In this document: positions 1-10,406 of the stretch, in pieces
Layout of the letters: every line of letters begins with the position of its first letter
How positions within the stretch are numbered: the stretch's first letter is position 1
Assembly: GCA_030765055.1 (NCBI GenBank)
Contig: CM060955.1
Span: forward strand, 152,969,469 to 153,033,468
From: Mantis religiosa
Taxonomy: Eukaryota; Arthropoda; Insecta; Mantodea; Mantidae
Reading direction: 5' to 3'
DNA: 64,000 nt
The notes under the pieces: model-generated
Databases searched by the model: none
What the model was told of the DNA's origin: nothing
The model's input: only the letters and a program-made list of their open reading frames with translations
Position numbers and translations under genes: made by a program

Positions 1-887
1 GAAGTAATAACCAATATCCATAGATTTATAAAAAAGGAACAATGGTCTGGGTCAGCCATAAAAATCTGGGGAAGGGTATCTGAGGCAACAGTTGTGTCTG
101 AAAGCAGTTTAGGAGAGTTATTAAGGAAAGAAAATCCATTGGTGCTAGTGCAACAACGTCCTTCTCTATGCCCAGTAAACAAAGATTAAGAACATGCACA
201 AAATCTAATTTGGATGTTTTAATTCAGAAGTAGTTAGGCGAACTGTGAATAATTTTTAAAGCACAGAAAAACAAAGACCAACTTTGAAGGAAGTGCTTAT
301 GAAGCTAAAAATTCTACTGACTTCCAATGCAGTGTCTGAACATTAAGAAGAATTCTTTTGAAGCTAGGATTATTTAAAAAAAAAAACACTAAGCGTGACA
401 GACAAAATTTAATCGAACATCGACCAAACGTGCAAAAAGGCTTAAATATTTACGAAATATTCGGAGATATCGAAGTGAAGTTTATATAGTTTATATGGAT
501 GAAACTTATATAAATACAGCACATACTGGACCATATGCCTGGAGTGAAATACGTTACAGGGACTCTGCAGCGATATTGAAAGGCCAACAGTTGTTTATCA
601 TGCCTGCTGGAGGAGAACATGGTTTTGTTCCAAACGCCTATGTACTATTTAAGATCCAACAAAAGCGTGGAGATTAATACCATAGTAAGAATTACAACTC
701 AGTTTATAAGAGCTGCAAAACTGGCTTCGAGAATGAAATTTGTCTTTAGACACCTTATGCAGCGTCCTCCCCTCTCGTAATCTTACGCGTGTGACGCATT
801 GTGGCGATAGCTGCACTATCCCCACCACCGTTGCTACTCATCCCTACCGCGCAGGATTCCTGTCAAGATAAAATAATACATCTGTAA
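1..887 (+). pseudogene. DDE_3-type DNA transposon relic, copy 1 (left-truncated by window edge)
   Basis: Relic of a cut-and-paste transposon related to the IS630/Tc1-mariner group with a DDE_3 endonuclease. The best preserved part is a 60-residue frame at 495-677 with the first catalytic block YMDETY (the Asp is visible), then PYAW, a KGQ motif and a PAGGE..FVPNAY segment typical of the fold. Upstream, bases 1-490 hold the N-terminal DNA-binding part, broken by several stops and frame changes. The sequence matches 14792-15683 almost end to end, and both copies diverge at the same base (887 and 15683), which should be the right end of the shared unit. Neither copy contains the later catalytic Asp/Glu blocks, so both look like internally deleted derivatives. 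Confidence 0.75.
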
Positions 888-1604
888 TATGCCGTTAAAA
901 TTGATGTTAGTGGAAAATCCGGAGCTTCTTTAAAACGTAATCACTGCTGAAGAAACTTGGCTACGTCATTTTGATCCTGAGAGCAAACAACAGCAAAGTT
1001 CAGTGTAGAAATCTCCTTCAACCCCAAGCCCCAAAAGAAGCAAAAGCGGTTGCTTCTGCTGGGAAAGCTATAGTCATCTCATTCTTTGATATTCATAGAA
1101 TGGTTTATCAGCATGTTGTACCTGCACACACATCAGTAACTAGACAATACTACAGGGATGTCCTCAAAACATTGCAAGTCCATATCAGGCGCAAAAGACC
1201 ACCTTTTCCAGAAGCAGGCTGGATGCTGCACCACGATAATGCATGGCTGCATATTGCCAACTTTGTTGCTGAATATCTTGCAAAAATCAACGTGAAGTAC
1301 ATCCCTCACCCTCCCTATAGTCCGGATTTAGCTCCATGCGCCTCTTTTCTATTCCCTAACTTGAAGAAACGTCTTCGTGGGAGGCATTATCCATCATCAG
1401 AAGCAGTAGTGAAGGCTGTGGAGGCGATTTAGAAGGATCTCTCAAAAATGGTTTCCAGCATGTCTTTGAAGACTGGCAGAAACTCTGGGACAGGTACATC
1501 GCATTCAAGGGAGACTATTTTGAGAAGCACCATCAAAATTATGAGGATGAGTAAAGGTACGTTGTGAAACAAAATTGTGATCGTTCTTTATTGAACAGCC
1601 GGCG
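888..1604 (+). pseudogene. mariner A copy 1, 5'-truncated transposase relic
   Basis: C-terminal two thirds of a mariner (DD34D) transposase. The first catalytic motif appears around 945-960 as TAEETW, where other copies have TADETW, so the first Asp is lost. The second motif HHDNA is present near 1230. The third region reads YSPDLAPC followed by Ala-Ser where Asp is expected, so the third catalytic residue is lost too. The N-terminal helix-turn-helix part is missing. The right end (about 1572-1604) carries the terminal inverted repeat ending in the ..GAACAGCC block, followed by the TA target. The related copies are at 24792-26690 and 46298-47592. Confidence 0.85.
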
Positions 1605-1799
1605 TAATATAAATTAATCTACTGAATTAACACTTTAATGGTTAGGATGGGTATAATTTAATTTTAACCACTGTGTGAATAGAATACAATCAGTAGGCCT
1701 ACATTTCAAGTATAATATTTAATGTAGTTTAACATTTGGTAATAAAATATAAATCTGTTACTACAACTATCGTAAATTCCTATTTAAACTATAGCTTAC

Positions 1800-2490
1800 C
1801 TAGATCAGTATCTACAGAAGTAGCTTTAGTAGAATTAGAGAAAAAGAAAAAATGGAATAATAATGGAAAGAATAATAACATTCTGGTATAGGTACTTAAC
1901 AAAAGAAGAAGGGGAAGCTATGAAATTATTCATGAGACAGAAAAAGATATTAGAGAACTCAAACAGATGGGGGCCAGAGATAGGAGCATTTATGGGAACA
2001 ATAGGAATGAGAGATATACGGAAATTAGAGGAAAGGAATACAAGCGATGTGGGTAAATTAGTAAAATGCAGAATAGAAGACATAGAAAGGCAGGAAATAT
2101 GGGGAAGTCTGGAAAATATGAAATCATTACAATTTTACAAGAAAGTAAAAAGAAATTGGGGCGAGAAGCGTACGTAGATTACTGCAATAGGCCAGAGAGA
2201 GAGAAGGGCTAGCTTGGATGAGAACAGGAACAATATTTCTAAGAGGGATAAGAGGTAGGGAAAATGGGGTTTGTCAATTGTTTGGTGGAAAAGAAAGCAT
2301 AGAGCACTATGTAACAGAATGCGAGGAGGTTGCAATGTGGAGAAAAAAGTTTTGGGAAGAAAATAGGAGAAAGTAGAGAAGAGGATAGTAGCTATAAAAT
2401 GTTTACAGGAAAGAAGGAAAAGAAGGTAAGAAGTATTGGTGAGTTCTTGCAGAAAGTAAAAGAAAAATCGGCCAGAAATGTAAAGAATAT
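1800..2490 (+). pseudogene. LINE-A, 3' coding part (left half of an interrupted copy)
   Basis: C-terminal region of a non-LTR retrotransposon ORF2 in several frames. A 104-residue frame at 1863-2177 matches the post-RT region of the copies at 37.6 kb and 43.9 kb. Downstream (about 2260-2330) there is a degenerate CCHC-like knuckle ending in EHYVTEC. Sequence parallel to the 39.1-39.4 kb copy stops near 2490 and resumes at 4403, so this LINE was split by LINE-B on the other strand. Frameshifts and stops make it non-functional. It is 5'-truncated: the endonuclease and RT core are absent here. Confidence 0.7.
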
Positions 2491-4402
2491 AAGAGTGAGT
2501 GAGTGTGTGGTGTTTTAGGGCCCGTCGACAACAAGGTCATTTGGGCCCGAAGTCTACGCTAAAACCTAAAAGCTACAAAAATTCAGCTAAAAAGGTAAAA
2601 TATAATAAAAACACTCAACTGTTAAAAGGACATAAAAACGATCTAAAGACTAATAATTTAAAATCTCTAAAAGTAATAAATATAAAATACAAGTTAGACT
2701 TGTTTATTAAAACCTATTTCTGAAACAAACCGCACTGCCCTAACCACGGCCACGCCGTGGCTCAGTGGTTAGACCACTTGGCTCTCACCAAGGCGGCCCG
2801 GGTTCGATCCCAGGCGACCGCAAAGTGAGATTTGTGGTGGACATCACGGCGTTGGGGCGAGTTTTCTCCGGGACCTCCGGTTTCCCCCGCCATCTCATTC
2901 CACCGGTGCTCCATCTTCATCTCATGCATCATCAGTGTCACCGCCTGCGGTGCCGTATGTAGTAAAAGCGGGCGTTAAACACTACACACACACATGCCCT
3001 AACCACGGCCACTGGGTCGTCCCCTAAAATACTGAGCAAGTTAGTTCCCAAGCCCAAAGACTGGCGAACGCTGGCGCACTGCGGGCAATCGATTAATATA
3101 TGCCGCACAGTAAGGCGTACTGAACACGGAGCACACACAGGGGCCAGTTCCCCTCTTAACAGATGGCCATGAGTCGCTCGTGTGTGCCCAATTCTCAGCC
3201 GGGTGAGTATCACCTCGGCTCGCCGGTTATCCCTGCAGGAAGTTAGCCAGGGTTGTACGCTCTCCTTTATTGCCCGGAGTTGTGTGCCTTCCAAAGCTGT
3301 CCAGGAGTGCTGTCAAGCAGATAGGAGCTGGCGACCGAAAAAACGTTGCACATCCTGGTATGGCGCCGTAATTCTTAAACTCCGGGGCAAACGGCAAGCG
3401 GACTTAGCAGCCACGTCCGCCTCCTCGTTCCCGGAAATGCCCACGTGGCCTGGGGTCCAAGTAAAAACTAAATGGTATCCTCGACCGAGCATTTGCGAGA
3501 TCTGGGCCTGTATTTTTAAAACAAGGGAGTGAGCGGCAGTGTGCTGTTGCAAGGCCTGAAGAGCACTGAGAGAGTCGGTGCAAACAATAAAAAAGCCAGG
3601 GGCTAACTTGCAAATAAAAAGGAGCAAATAGTAAATGGCATACAGCTCTGCTGAGAAGACCGAAGTGGAGTCCAGAAGTCGAAATTTATGAGCCTCACCG
3701 TTAATGAAGAACGCGCAACCCTTAGTGCTACCTAACTGAGAACCGTCCGTAAAGACCGGAACATAGTTAGGGTAACGACCCAGTAGTTCGGCAAAAAGTT
3801 GTTGGAACACCGAATGTGGAGTAGCGAGTCTAGAGTTGCTGGAAAGAGTGAGATCGAACGACTCACGATCGAGTTGCCAAGCAGGATAAGGGCTGATGGA
3901 CGACCTCTCCACCCGAAGCGTTCGGAGGCCATGCAAATGTAGGAGATCCCGAAATCTTATTCCCATGGGGCGTGTCCGAGAATCAGGGCGCATATAACGA
4001 TGGACTAAATCTGGACACAGAACTGGTTTGAAACAAGGATGATTGGGGTAACTTGCCAACTTCGAGACGTACGAGCAGAGTAACAGCGAGCGACGAATAT
4101 AGAGTGGAGGTTCGCCTGAGTCTGCATACAGGCAGTCGACTCGACTGGTGCGGAAAGCTCCTGTGGCAAGGCGGATGCCAGTATGATGCACGGTGTCTAA
4201 AAGGCGAAGTTTAGAGGCGGTCGCTGCGCCATAAATAAAACTGCCCTATTCTAGCTTGGACCGAACCAGAGAGTGGTACAGCCTCAACATTACCGTACGA
4301 TCGCCCCCCCCCCCCAAGATGCTCCAGATAATACCTTCAGCACCCGCAGAGAACGATCGTCAGGCAAATGGGGCGGTAGCTAGATGGAAGTGTGTCCTTT
4401 CC
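2491..4402 (-). pseudogene. LINE-B, RNase H-bearing non-LTR retrotransposon relic (I-superfamily type)
   Basis: 3' part of an ORF2 on the minus strand. The frame at 4191-3313 has a GAFRTS motif and then an RNase H domain with TDGS (Asp149), SAELYA (Glu182), CTDSLSAL (Asp206) and WTPGHVG..NEEAD (His249, Asp259), so all the acidic residues are visible. A CX2C..HX4C knuckle (CAPC..HILIDC) follows near 3150-3080. The C-terminus at about 2700 becomes continuous when the SINE at 2754-2994 is removed. Upstream, near 4250, a stop interrupts the conserved tyrosine-bearing motif, and at about 4330-4400 an RT-type PGKDT..SYRPI segment is joined after an internal deletion at a C-homopolymer. It sits inside LINE-A. 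Confidence 0.8.
2754..2994 (+). mobile_element. SINE-A copy 1 (tRNA-derived, Glu-like head)
   Basis: The tRNA-like head starts near 2754 with A box TGGCTCAGTGG and B box GGTTCGATCCC. The apparent anticodon loop CTCTCAC suggests a tRNA-Glu (CTC) ancestor. A 150-bp body follows with a TTTTCTCCGGG..CTCCGGTTTCCC block and ends in a CA-rich tail. An 18-bp target duplication, TGCCCTAACCACGGCCAC, flanks it at 2736-2753 and 2995-3012. The insertion lies in the last codons of the LINE-B frame. Other copies: 9964-10208 and 37055-37290, both reversed. Confidence 0.88.
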
Positions 4403-4590
4403 AGGTTGAGAGATGGGGATGATAGGGGATGAGACGGGCTAATTAAGTAACAAGGAGGTATGGAGGTTAAGAGCTACCTGGCAGAGTAGAGGACCAGGGT
4501 GTCATGTAAGCCAATGTAGCAACAAGCTAAAGACAAATAAATGTAGCCAAAAGTTGTAAAATTTTGGAGTATACAGAATAAATAAGGCAT
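4403..4590 (+). mobile_element. LINE-A 3' UTR (right half of interrupted copy)
   Basis: This stretch continues the LINE-A copy that stops at 2490. It holds the family's 3' UTR, recognised by a block reading GCTAATTAAGTAACAAGGAG, then GTCATGTAAGCCAA and ACAAATAAATGTAGCC. The same tail occurs at 5868-6015, 16010-16150 (reversed) and 39290-39450. No coding sequence is expected. Confidence 0.7.
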
Positions 4591-5867
4591 TGACTCATAT
4601 ATTTTGTTGTTCATAATATATGAGGTAGCTGTTCAGTGGCGATAAGTTGTGCTGAATGTATGGAGATATCTTGGTTAGGCAAAACATTCATATTTGTAGT
4701 AAGAGTTTGAGACAATATCCAAGTTACATTTGATACAAAATAGGACTCAATGAAGATCCTTGAAGTAGGCTTAGATTAGCAGATTAGCTACAGCTCTTAT
4801 TTTTGGTCCAAGGCCATACATATATTTTTTTCTACCTAAGTGTAGAATTTGTCTTACATTTTTTCTCATATAACATTTTCCCGTACTTTTTTGGTTAGAT
4901 TTTATTTACGGTACTATTGTTAATGTAAGAGCAGCAATGTAGGGTCCTTGTAATTATATATCTTATTATTCATACTTTCTTTCATTAGGATAATTGATAT
5001 CAGAATTTATTGCTATGACGTCATTACTTAACTAACATTATCCTACATCAAGGCACAAATGGGAGACTTACAGCTTTAATAATTTAGTTAGTTCTGCAAT
5101 CTCTGCATATATTTCTTACCTCAGAAAAGCACGAGGTAATTAAAGGATCCCATTTAACCGAAGTATAAAATAATATTTAGAAACATAGACCATACTTGCC
5201 TCATCGCTATTTAAGACAACCGGACTGTTAACGGAATTTCTTCTATGTATATATTAACCACTATAATTATTTTATTTCAGGGTTGAAACATGTTGTGACA
5301 GAATTGAGATATTTGTTATTTAAAGAGAGACTTCTTCCCGAACATGACGATTTTCATTCAATAGAACCATTCAGTTAGTTAAACTTCAAAGACGATGGAG
5401 AATGTTACAGCATTTGAACAATAAACTCAATAGAATTTTGGAGCTTATACAAGTCTTAGGAGACTTTTGTTCAGAAATACATTACTTCTTGTCGGTCTAT
5501 CTTTATTTTTATATGTAATATAACTACTAATATCTATCTCTCACATTTAGTACATGGTTTGAACCAAAACCAAACATCACTACACTAACGTTTTTAAAAA
5601 ATATTCTTAATGTCTAAGACATATTGATATATACACAGCAATTTACACCTTGTGCGTCATCTATCAGGTGCTAGGCGTACTTCATGTTGCGTATGACTTC
5701 CGCTCTGTGTCGCTGCAGTCACTGCTACTCCGGAAACACGCAGGATATTTGAACTGCTCAAGTTGTACATCTCTTTCTTCTTTATTTGTTTGTACACGCT
5801 CTTGAAAGTAGACAGCGTTTGCTGACTGTACATTTTTACTTAATTGCAAAATAGAAATATATAGGGG
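4591..5867. other. unassigned AT-rich stretch
   Basis: No supported gene. Short open frames only, no transposase or RT motif that I recognise and no tandem repeat. It may be old transposon debris or unique intergenic DNA. Confidence 0.5.
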
Positions 5868-6015
5868 AAGAGAGGGGCTAATTAAGTAACAAGGAGGCAT
5901 GGAGGTTAAGAGCTACCTGACAGAGCAGAAGACCAGGATGTCATGTAAGCCAAGGTAGCAACAAGGTAAACACAAATAAATGTAGCCTAAAGTTGTAAAT
6001 TGTAAAACATTGAAA
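5868..6015 (+). mobile_element. LINE-A 3' UTR fragment
   Basis: Near-identical to 4430-4560: same GGGGCTAATTAAGTAACAAG block, same AGACCAGGATGTCATG and same end near TGTAAATTG. It is a severely 5'-truncated LINE-A insertion of about 150 bp. Confidence 0.75.
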
Positions 6016-7737
6016 TTTTGTTTGAGACAAAACACAATATATGCCTACATTTTGGAAGGTAGTTTAACTGTGTGTACCGTTGAATACATTAAGAATTAAG
6101 TTATTAAATGTGAGGAAGTTCTTGTTATAAAATTAAATTTGTTGACATTATTATCATAGTTTTTCTGAAATCTCCTTTCACTTTCAAACTTATCCAGCAC
6201 AATTTGGCAAAAAAGTAAGTACTGATACACGCCTGTGGAATACCCAACGTGATAACTCTAAATACATTAAAATTCACAAGTAAATGCAAAAAGCTTTTTA
6301 CTCAAAAATACTACAACACTTTGAACGCCTCCCAATCCTTATTTCTGTTCCTGTGTTTTCCCCATGGGTGGATTTTGGGAAGGTAGTTCGCCAATGAAGA
6401 AGTAATATCACAGGAATAGAAAAGGAACCCAGCAGCCTTACTGAGATTGGATGTAAATAAGGTGAGTATGGTTGGCCTGGTTTACGGATACAGGGGTGCG
6501 ATGAACCAGGGGTGGAGTAGAAGATCTCTTATTCCTCTGGCCACATAGCAATTCGATTATTTTATTAAATTAGGGAAGGTTGCCAGTATCAAATAATTTC
6601 CTCCTTTTCAGTATCAATTCAAACCCCTGCATTCCAGTATTGGAAATATTTTAGTGAATTCTATACAAAAAACCGCTGTGCCTTCATCTCGCATATAAAT
6701 TTGCATAAGAAACTGCGTAAGTTCAAACAGAACCTCCTTGTGTTTTATATTCTGAAAAAAAAAAATGAATATGTGATATCATTAGGGGTGATAATAACTA
6801 TCGCTTAATGTAAATGATAATTAGTCTCTAGTGCATTGCGTAGTGAACTGTAAATGAATCGGTTACCTTTAACTCAACATTACAGAATGTTGCATATCTT
6901 AAGTTATCTAGGTTGCAAATTTTGCCATGTCATCAATAATATATAAAGAATAGGGTAGCCCACGTAATATTAGGTGTTTGGCATGCTTGTAAGTTTATGG
7001 AACTTCGTAATAAGGTGACACGATGTTTTTGAGGTTATCTAAAAGCTAGAAGGATAAATTTTTCTATTTATAATTTTGTTACTAATTTATTTATTAGAGC
7101 TATAGTATAAACAAATTTAAAGAAAACACCGAAATATCCATCAATATAGGCAATTATTGATGGGAACGCATTGTCTGCGCAATTATTCTACAGCTAACCT
7201 CGTCTAAAACTAGATATGTTCTATATAAATTACTGAAAGACAACTGATTTTATAAAATAGACAATACTTGAATAAGAGTTATAAAAGTTTAAAGTTAAGC
7301 GTATTTAAACATTTATTTTTTATATTTTATTTAAATTAAAATTATACCTGCAGAGATGTTGTATGCCATGTTCAAACTACATTACGTAATACCGCAAATC
7401 AATATGACAGCTATTTTACTTAAAATTTGCATCAAATAATTATATATTACAATAGTTTTATTTAAGGGAAAATAAAGGTATTAATTCTTCACGTTAGCTA
7501 GTTAACTGCACAAAATCATTTCTCAGGAAGTATAGCAGATATCAAACTGCAATTTTGTTTAAATTTTGAAAGCTCTTCAGCAAATAGCTTCCATCAGTTT
7601 TATACAGATTTACAATATTCTTTACATTTTGAGAATGATTTTGCTAAATATGGCAGAATATATTTGCGAAATGCAGGAAAACAAACCAAGTATATTTCTA
7701 AAATATAATATGAATTACTCTCCACTAACGCAGTGTA
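6016..7737. other. unassigned AT-rich stretch
   Basis: No supported gene or repeat. AT content is high and long frames are absent. Open frames around 7566-7863 overlap on both strands and have no recognisable motif. Confidence 0.5.
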
Positions 7738-8030
7738 AGTCTCTGACAGGAATGTGCCATCCTTACCCAGTTGGACAAGGACAGCAAATGTGTGGCAGAG
7801 AACGCATACTACACAAGGAGCAGAACCGTTAAAAACATGTGCCCTATTCACTCTGTACACCAAAACGGAAAAGATTCATTCACAAAAGTAGAAACCATTA
7901 GAATGATTTTGAATGGTCTGTAACTGTACTGACATGGGGTGTCATAAACCTGTCCAGGGAGGGTGTGGGGACCTTCTACAATCCCCTGCGTCTCTGGCCC
8001 AGGAGACTTTCTTTCCTGTGGTATAATGTA
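7738..8030 (+). repeat. dispersed repeat D, copy 1
   Basis: About 290 bp with a close match at 44180-44482. Shared blocks include GGACAAGGACAGC, AGATTCATTCACAAAAGTAG, TGAATGGTCTGTAACTGTAC and TGGGGTGTCATAAACCTGTC. The copy at 44 kb sits inside LINE-A, showing that the unit is mobile. No coding capacity, and no tRNA-like boxes that I could identify. Confidence 0.65.
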
Positions 8031-8274
8031 AACAGTATTTTTAATATGTGCGTGCACAGTTTAATAATACTTACGCTTTGATATCCTTTGTAGCTCTTGT
8101 CAAGTGTGAGTTTATGTAACGTTTTGCGTATGTGAACAAATAAAGCCCGCTTAGCGTAAATTGTCAAACTATGGCTTTTTGTAGAGTCCATCAATAATTT
8201 CTTTTCTGTAGGACGCGAACACACAATATCTGCAAATAATATCTAACAATGATAATAACAATTACAATAATTCA

Positions 8275-8699
8275 ATAGTTCAATAGTTCGATAGTTCGAT
8301 AGTTCAATAATTCAATAATTCAATACTTCAATAATTCAATACTTCAGTAATTCAATACTTCAGTAATTCAATACTTCAGTAATTCAATACTTCAGTAATT
8401 CAATACTTCAGTAATTCAATACTTCAGTAATTCAATACTTCAGTAATTCAATACTTCAGTAATTCAATACTTCAGTAATTCAATACTTCAGTAATTCAAT
8501 ACTTCAGTAATTCAATACTTCAATAATTCAGTAAATAAAAATTTCAATAAATAATTGAATAATTCAATAAATAATTCAATAAATCATTCAATATTTCAAT
8601 AAATAATTGAATAATTCAATAAATAATTCAATAATTCAATGAATAATCCAATGATTCAATGATTCAATAAACAAATAAATAAATAAATAAATAAATAGA
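8275..8699. repeat. minisatellite, 16-bp unit, with AT-rich flanking repeats
   Basis: A core of about eleven perfect copies of ACTTCAGTAATTCAAT runs from roughly 8341 to 8520. Degenerate (TTCAATA)n-like repeats lie on both sides and a short AAAT repeat ends it near 8698. It looks like progressive slippage from a simple TTCAAT motif. Confidence 0.9.
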
Positions 8700-9954
8700 A
8701 AATTTTGATTCGGTTAATGGAAGTCTTTGGTTTCATCCCCAGTGACCCAGATATGACCGAAGCGTTATTCGCTGCTTTTATTGGTCACAAGACGAATGCT
8801 GGTTTGGTTACCTTCCTTTCGGCAATTTCCCGCCTCTTTCCTTCAAAACACCTTCATTTTCAATACAGTCATGTTCCATCTGAAGTGTTAGCAAAGGAAC
8901 TGCGTGGTGAAATTTGTACTCTGTAACTAATTGCTGCTCCTGTAGGGGCGCGCTGTGGTTGCTTGAACCTGTTGAGAGGGACAGGTGTCGAAGAAGCCTA
9001 GATGAAGTCATGTTCAGAACACATTACGGCCTCACGCTCTCTTCAGCCATCCGCTGGGTGTTGCGATTTCCTCCCAGAGTCTGGTACTGACTCTGTTTGT
9101 ACTTTCTTTTTATATTCTACCTCTATCTCTTCATAATATACAGCTCACAGGAAGAAAGGAGAACTTAAGTTCGAAATTCTTCAAAGGGAACATGATAACT
9201 ATCTCTAAAGTACAGGTTTTCAGCCGCTTGCAGTGGTAAATCACACTCGCTAACTTAAGAATAAAACAGTTGAAGGATGATATTAATACAGTCCTTGGAA
9301 TATAAAAGCGTAAAACGCTGTATTTAGCTTCCCTTCTACCGCGAAACGCAAGTGCTGCTCTCGTGTCGTTTAGCTTAACTAGTCACCCACTTTCTGTTTC
9401 TACATTTGTTACCCAATAGAAGCTGTGATCATCATCTTAATGGAACAGCGTAGCAATTGTTCGTCTCTTCTTGCGTTTACAAATTAAAGAGAGATCGCAC
9501 GTTTTGAATGTAACTGTTTTGTAGCTCCCTTCTTCCCAAAATAAGAACCCAATACTTCCTCAGTTGGGAAGTCAGAAAACTAAATGACCGCTGCGTGTCT
9601 GTTTCACGTTCAAGATGTCCCGAGATCGATTCTCCGCCACGGTGAGATAACCAGATAAGGTTTTTCTTTCCCCCCGATGTTTTCCCTTATCATGACAGAT
9701 GAAAGCCTAAGCTATGGTCCCTAGGCACATAAGAACGTCATTTCATTGATCGTCCGGTAAGCACAACATTGGAGACCGTTAAATAAAAATAATAGAAAAT
9801 AAAGAGAAAAGGAGCCCAACTCTAACCTTATCAATATCTCAAATGTCCGTTACAACAGATGTAAACAGAAACAACATTTTAACATGTTATCTGCCCGACG
9901 AAAACTTGCAGATGTTTGAGGAGGACGCTGATGTAGCACGACATGATTTAGAGA
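8700..9954. other. unassigned stretch with one possible old SINE
   Basis: No supported gene. A 73-codon frame at 8705-8926 has no recognisable domain. Around 9590-9760 there is a degenerate tRNA-like/SINE-like segment (GAGATCGATTCTCC resembling a B box, followed by a GTTTTCCCTTATCATG block seen in other SINEs), too decayed to call with confidence. Confidence 0.4.
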
Positions 9955-9963
9955 AGTCAGAGA

Positions 9964-10208
9964 CGTAATGTGTAGAGTTTAACGCCCGCTTGTACTACAT
10001 ACGGCACCGCAGGCGGTGACACTGATGATACATGAGATGAAGATGGAGCACCGGTGGAATGAGATGGCGGGGGAAACCGGAGGTCCCGGAGAAAACCCTC
10101 CCCAACACCGTGTTGTCCACCACAAGCTCACTTTGCGGTCACCTGGGATCGAACCCGGGCCGCCTTGGTGAGTGCCAAGCGGTCTAACCACTGAGCCACG
10201 GCGCGGCC
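9964..10208 (-). mobile_element. SINE-A copy 2
   Basis: Reverse-oriented copy of the SINE at 2754-2994, with the head at the right end (about 10205) carrying A box TGGCTCAGTGG and B box GGTTCGATCCC. Flanked by a 9-bp target duplication AGTCAGAGA at 9955-9963 and 10209-10217. The body and its CCGG-rich block are well preserved, so this is a fairly young copy. Confidence 0.88.
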
Positions 10209-10217
10209 AGTCAGAGA

Positions 10218-10404
10218 GGGCGGAAATATAATACAGTACGGTCTGATCATCAGTACAGCGTGCGTAACACGACGTATATTGTATTACCCGTCTGACGAAT
10301 GAGTTCAGTTGTTATGAGAGGTCGTTCTGTTTAGAGAGATCAGAGAAGACGGGAATATAGTACAGTACAGTCTGACCATCATACGGCGTACGTAACACGA
10401 TGTA
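10218..10404 (+). repeat. two-copy tandem duplication, period about 118 bp
   Basis: The segment with AATACAGTACGGTCTGATCA..GCGTGCGTAACACGACGTATA near 10225-10280 recurs with a few changes at about 10345-10404. The second copy ends exactly where mariner B1 has inserted at TA, so the duplication predates that insertion. No gene is visible. Confidence 0.7.
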
Positions 10405-10406
10405 TA

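Noticed and set aside
2754..2826. Possible functional tRNA-Glu gene
   Set aside because: The tRNA-like part is followed by a conserved body, occurs three times with the same body, has flanking target duplications and a poorly pairing acceptor stem. It is a SINE head.
8341..8520. Structured regulatory repeat
   Set aside because: Perfect 16-bp slippage array grading into simple AT repeats; no reason to assume function.
8705..8926. 73-codon ORF; its complement contains a VTGDET-like string reminiscent of mariner
   Set aside because: The flanking codons on minus do not follow any mariner copy here and a stop comes shortly after; a chance match is likely.
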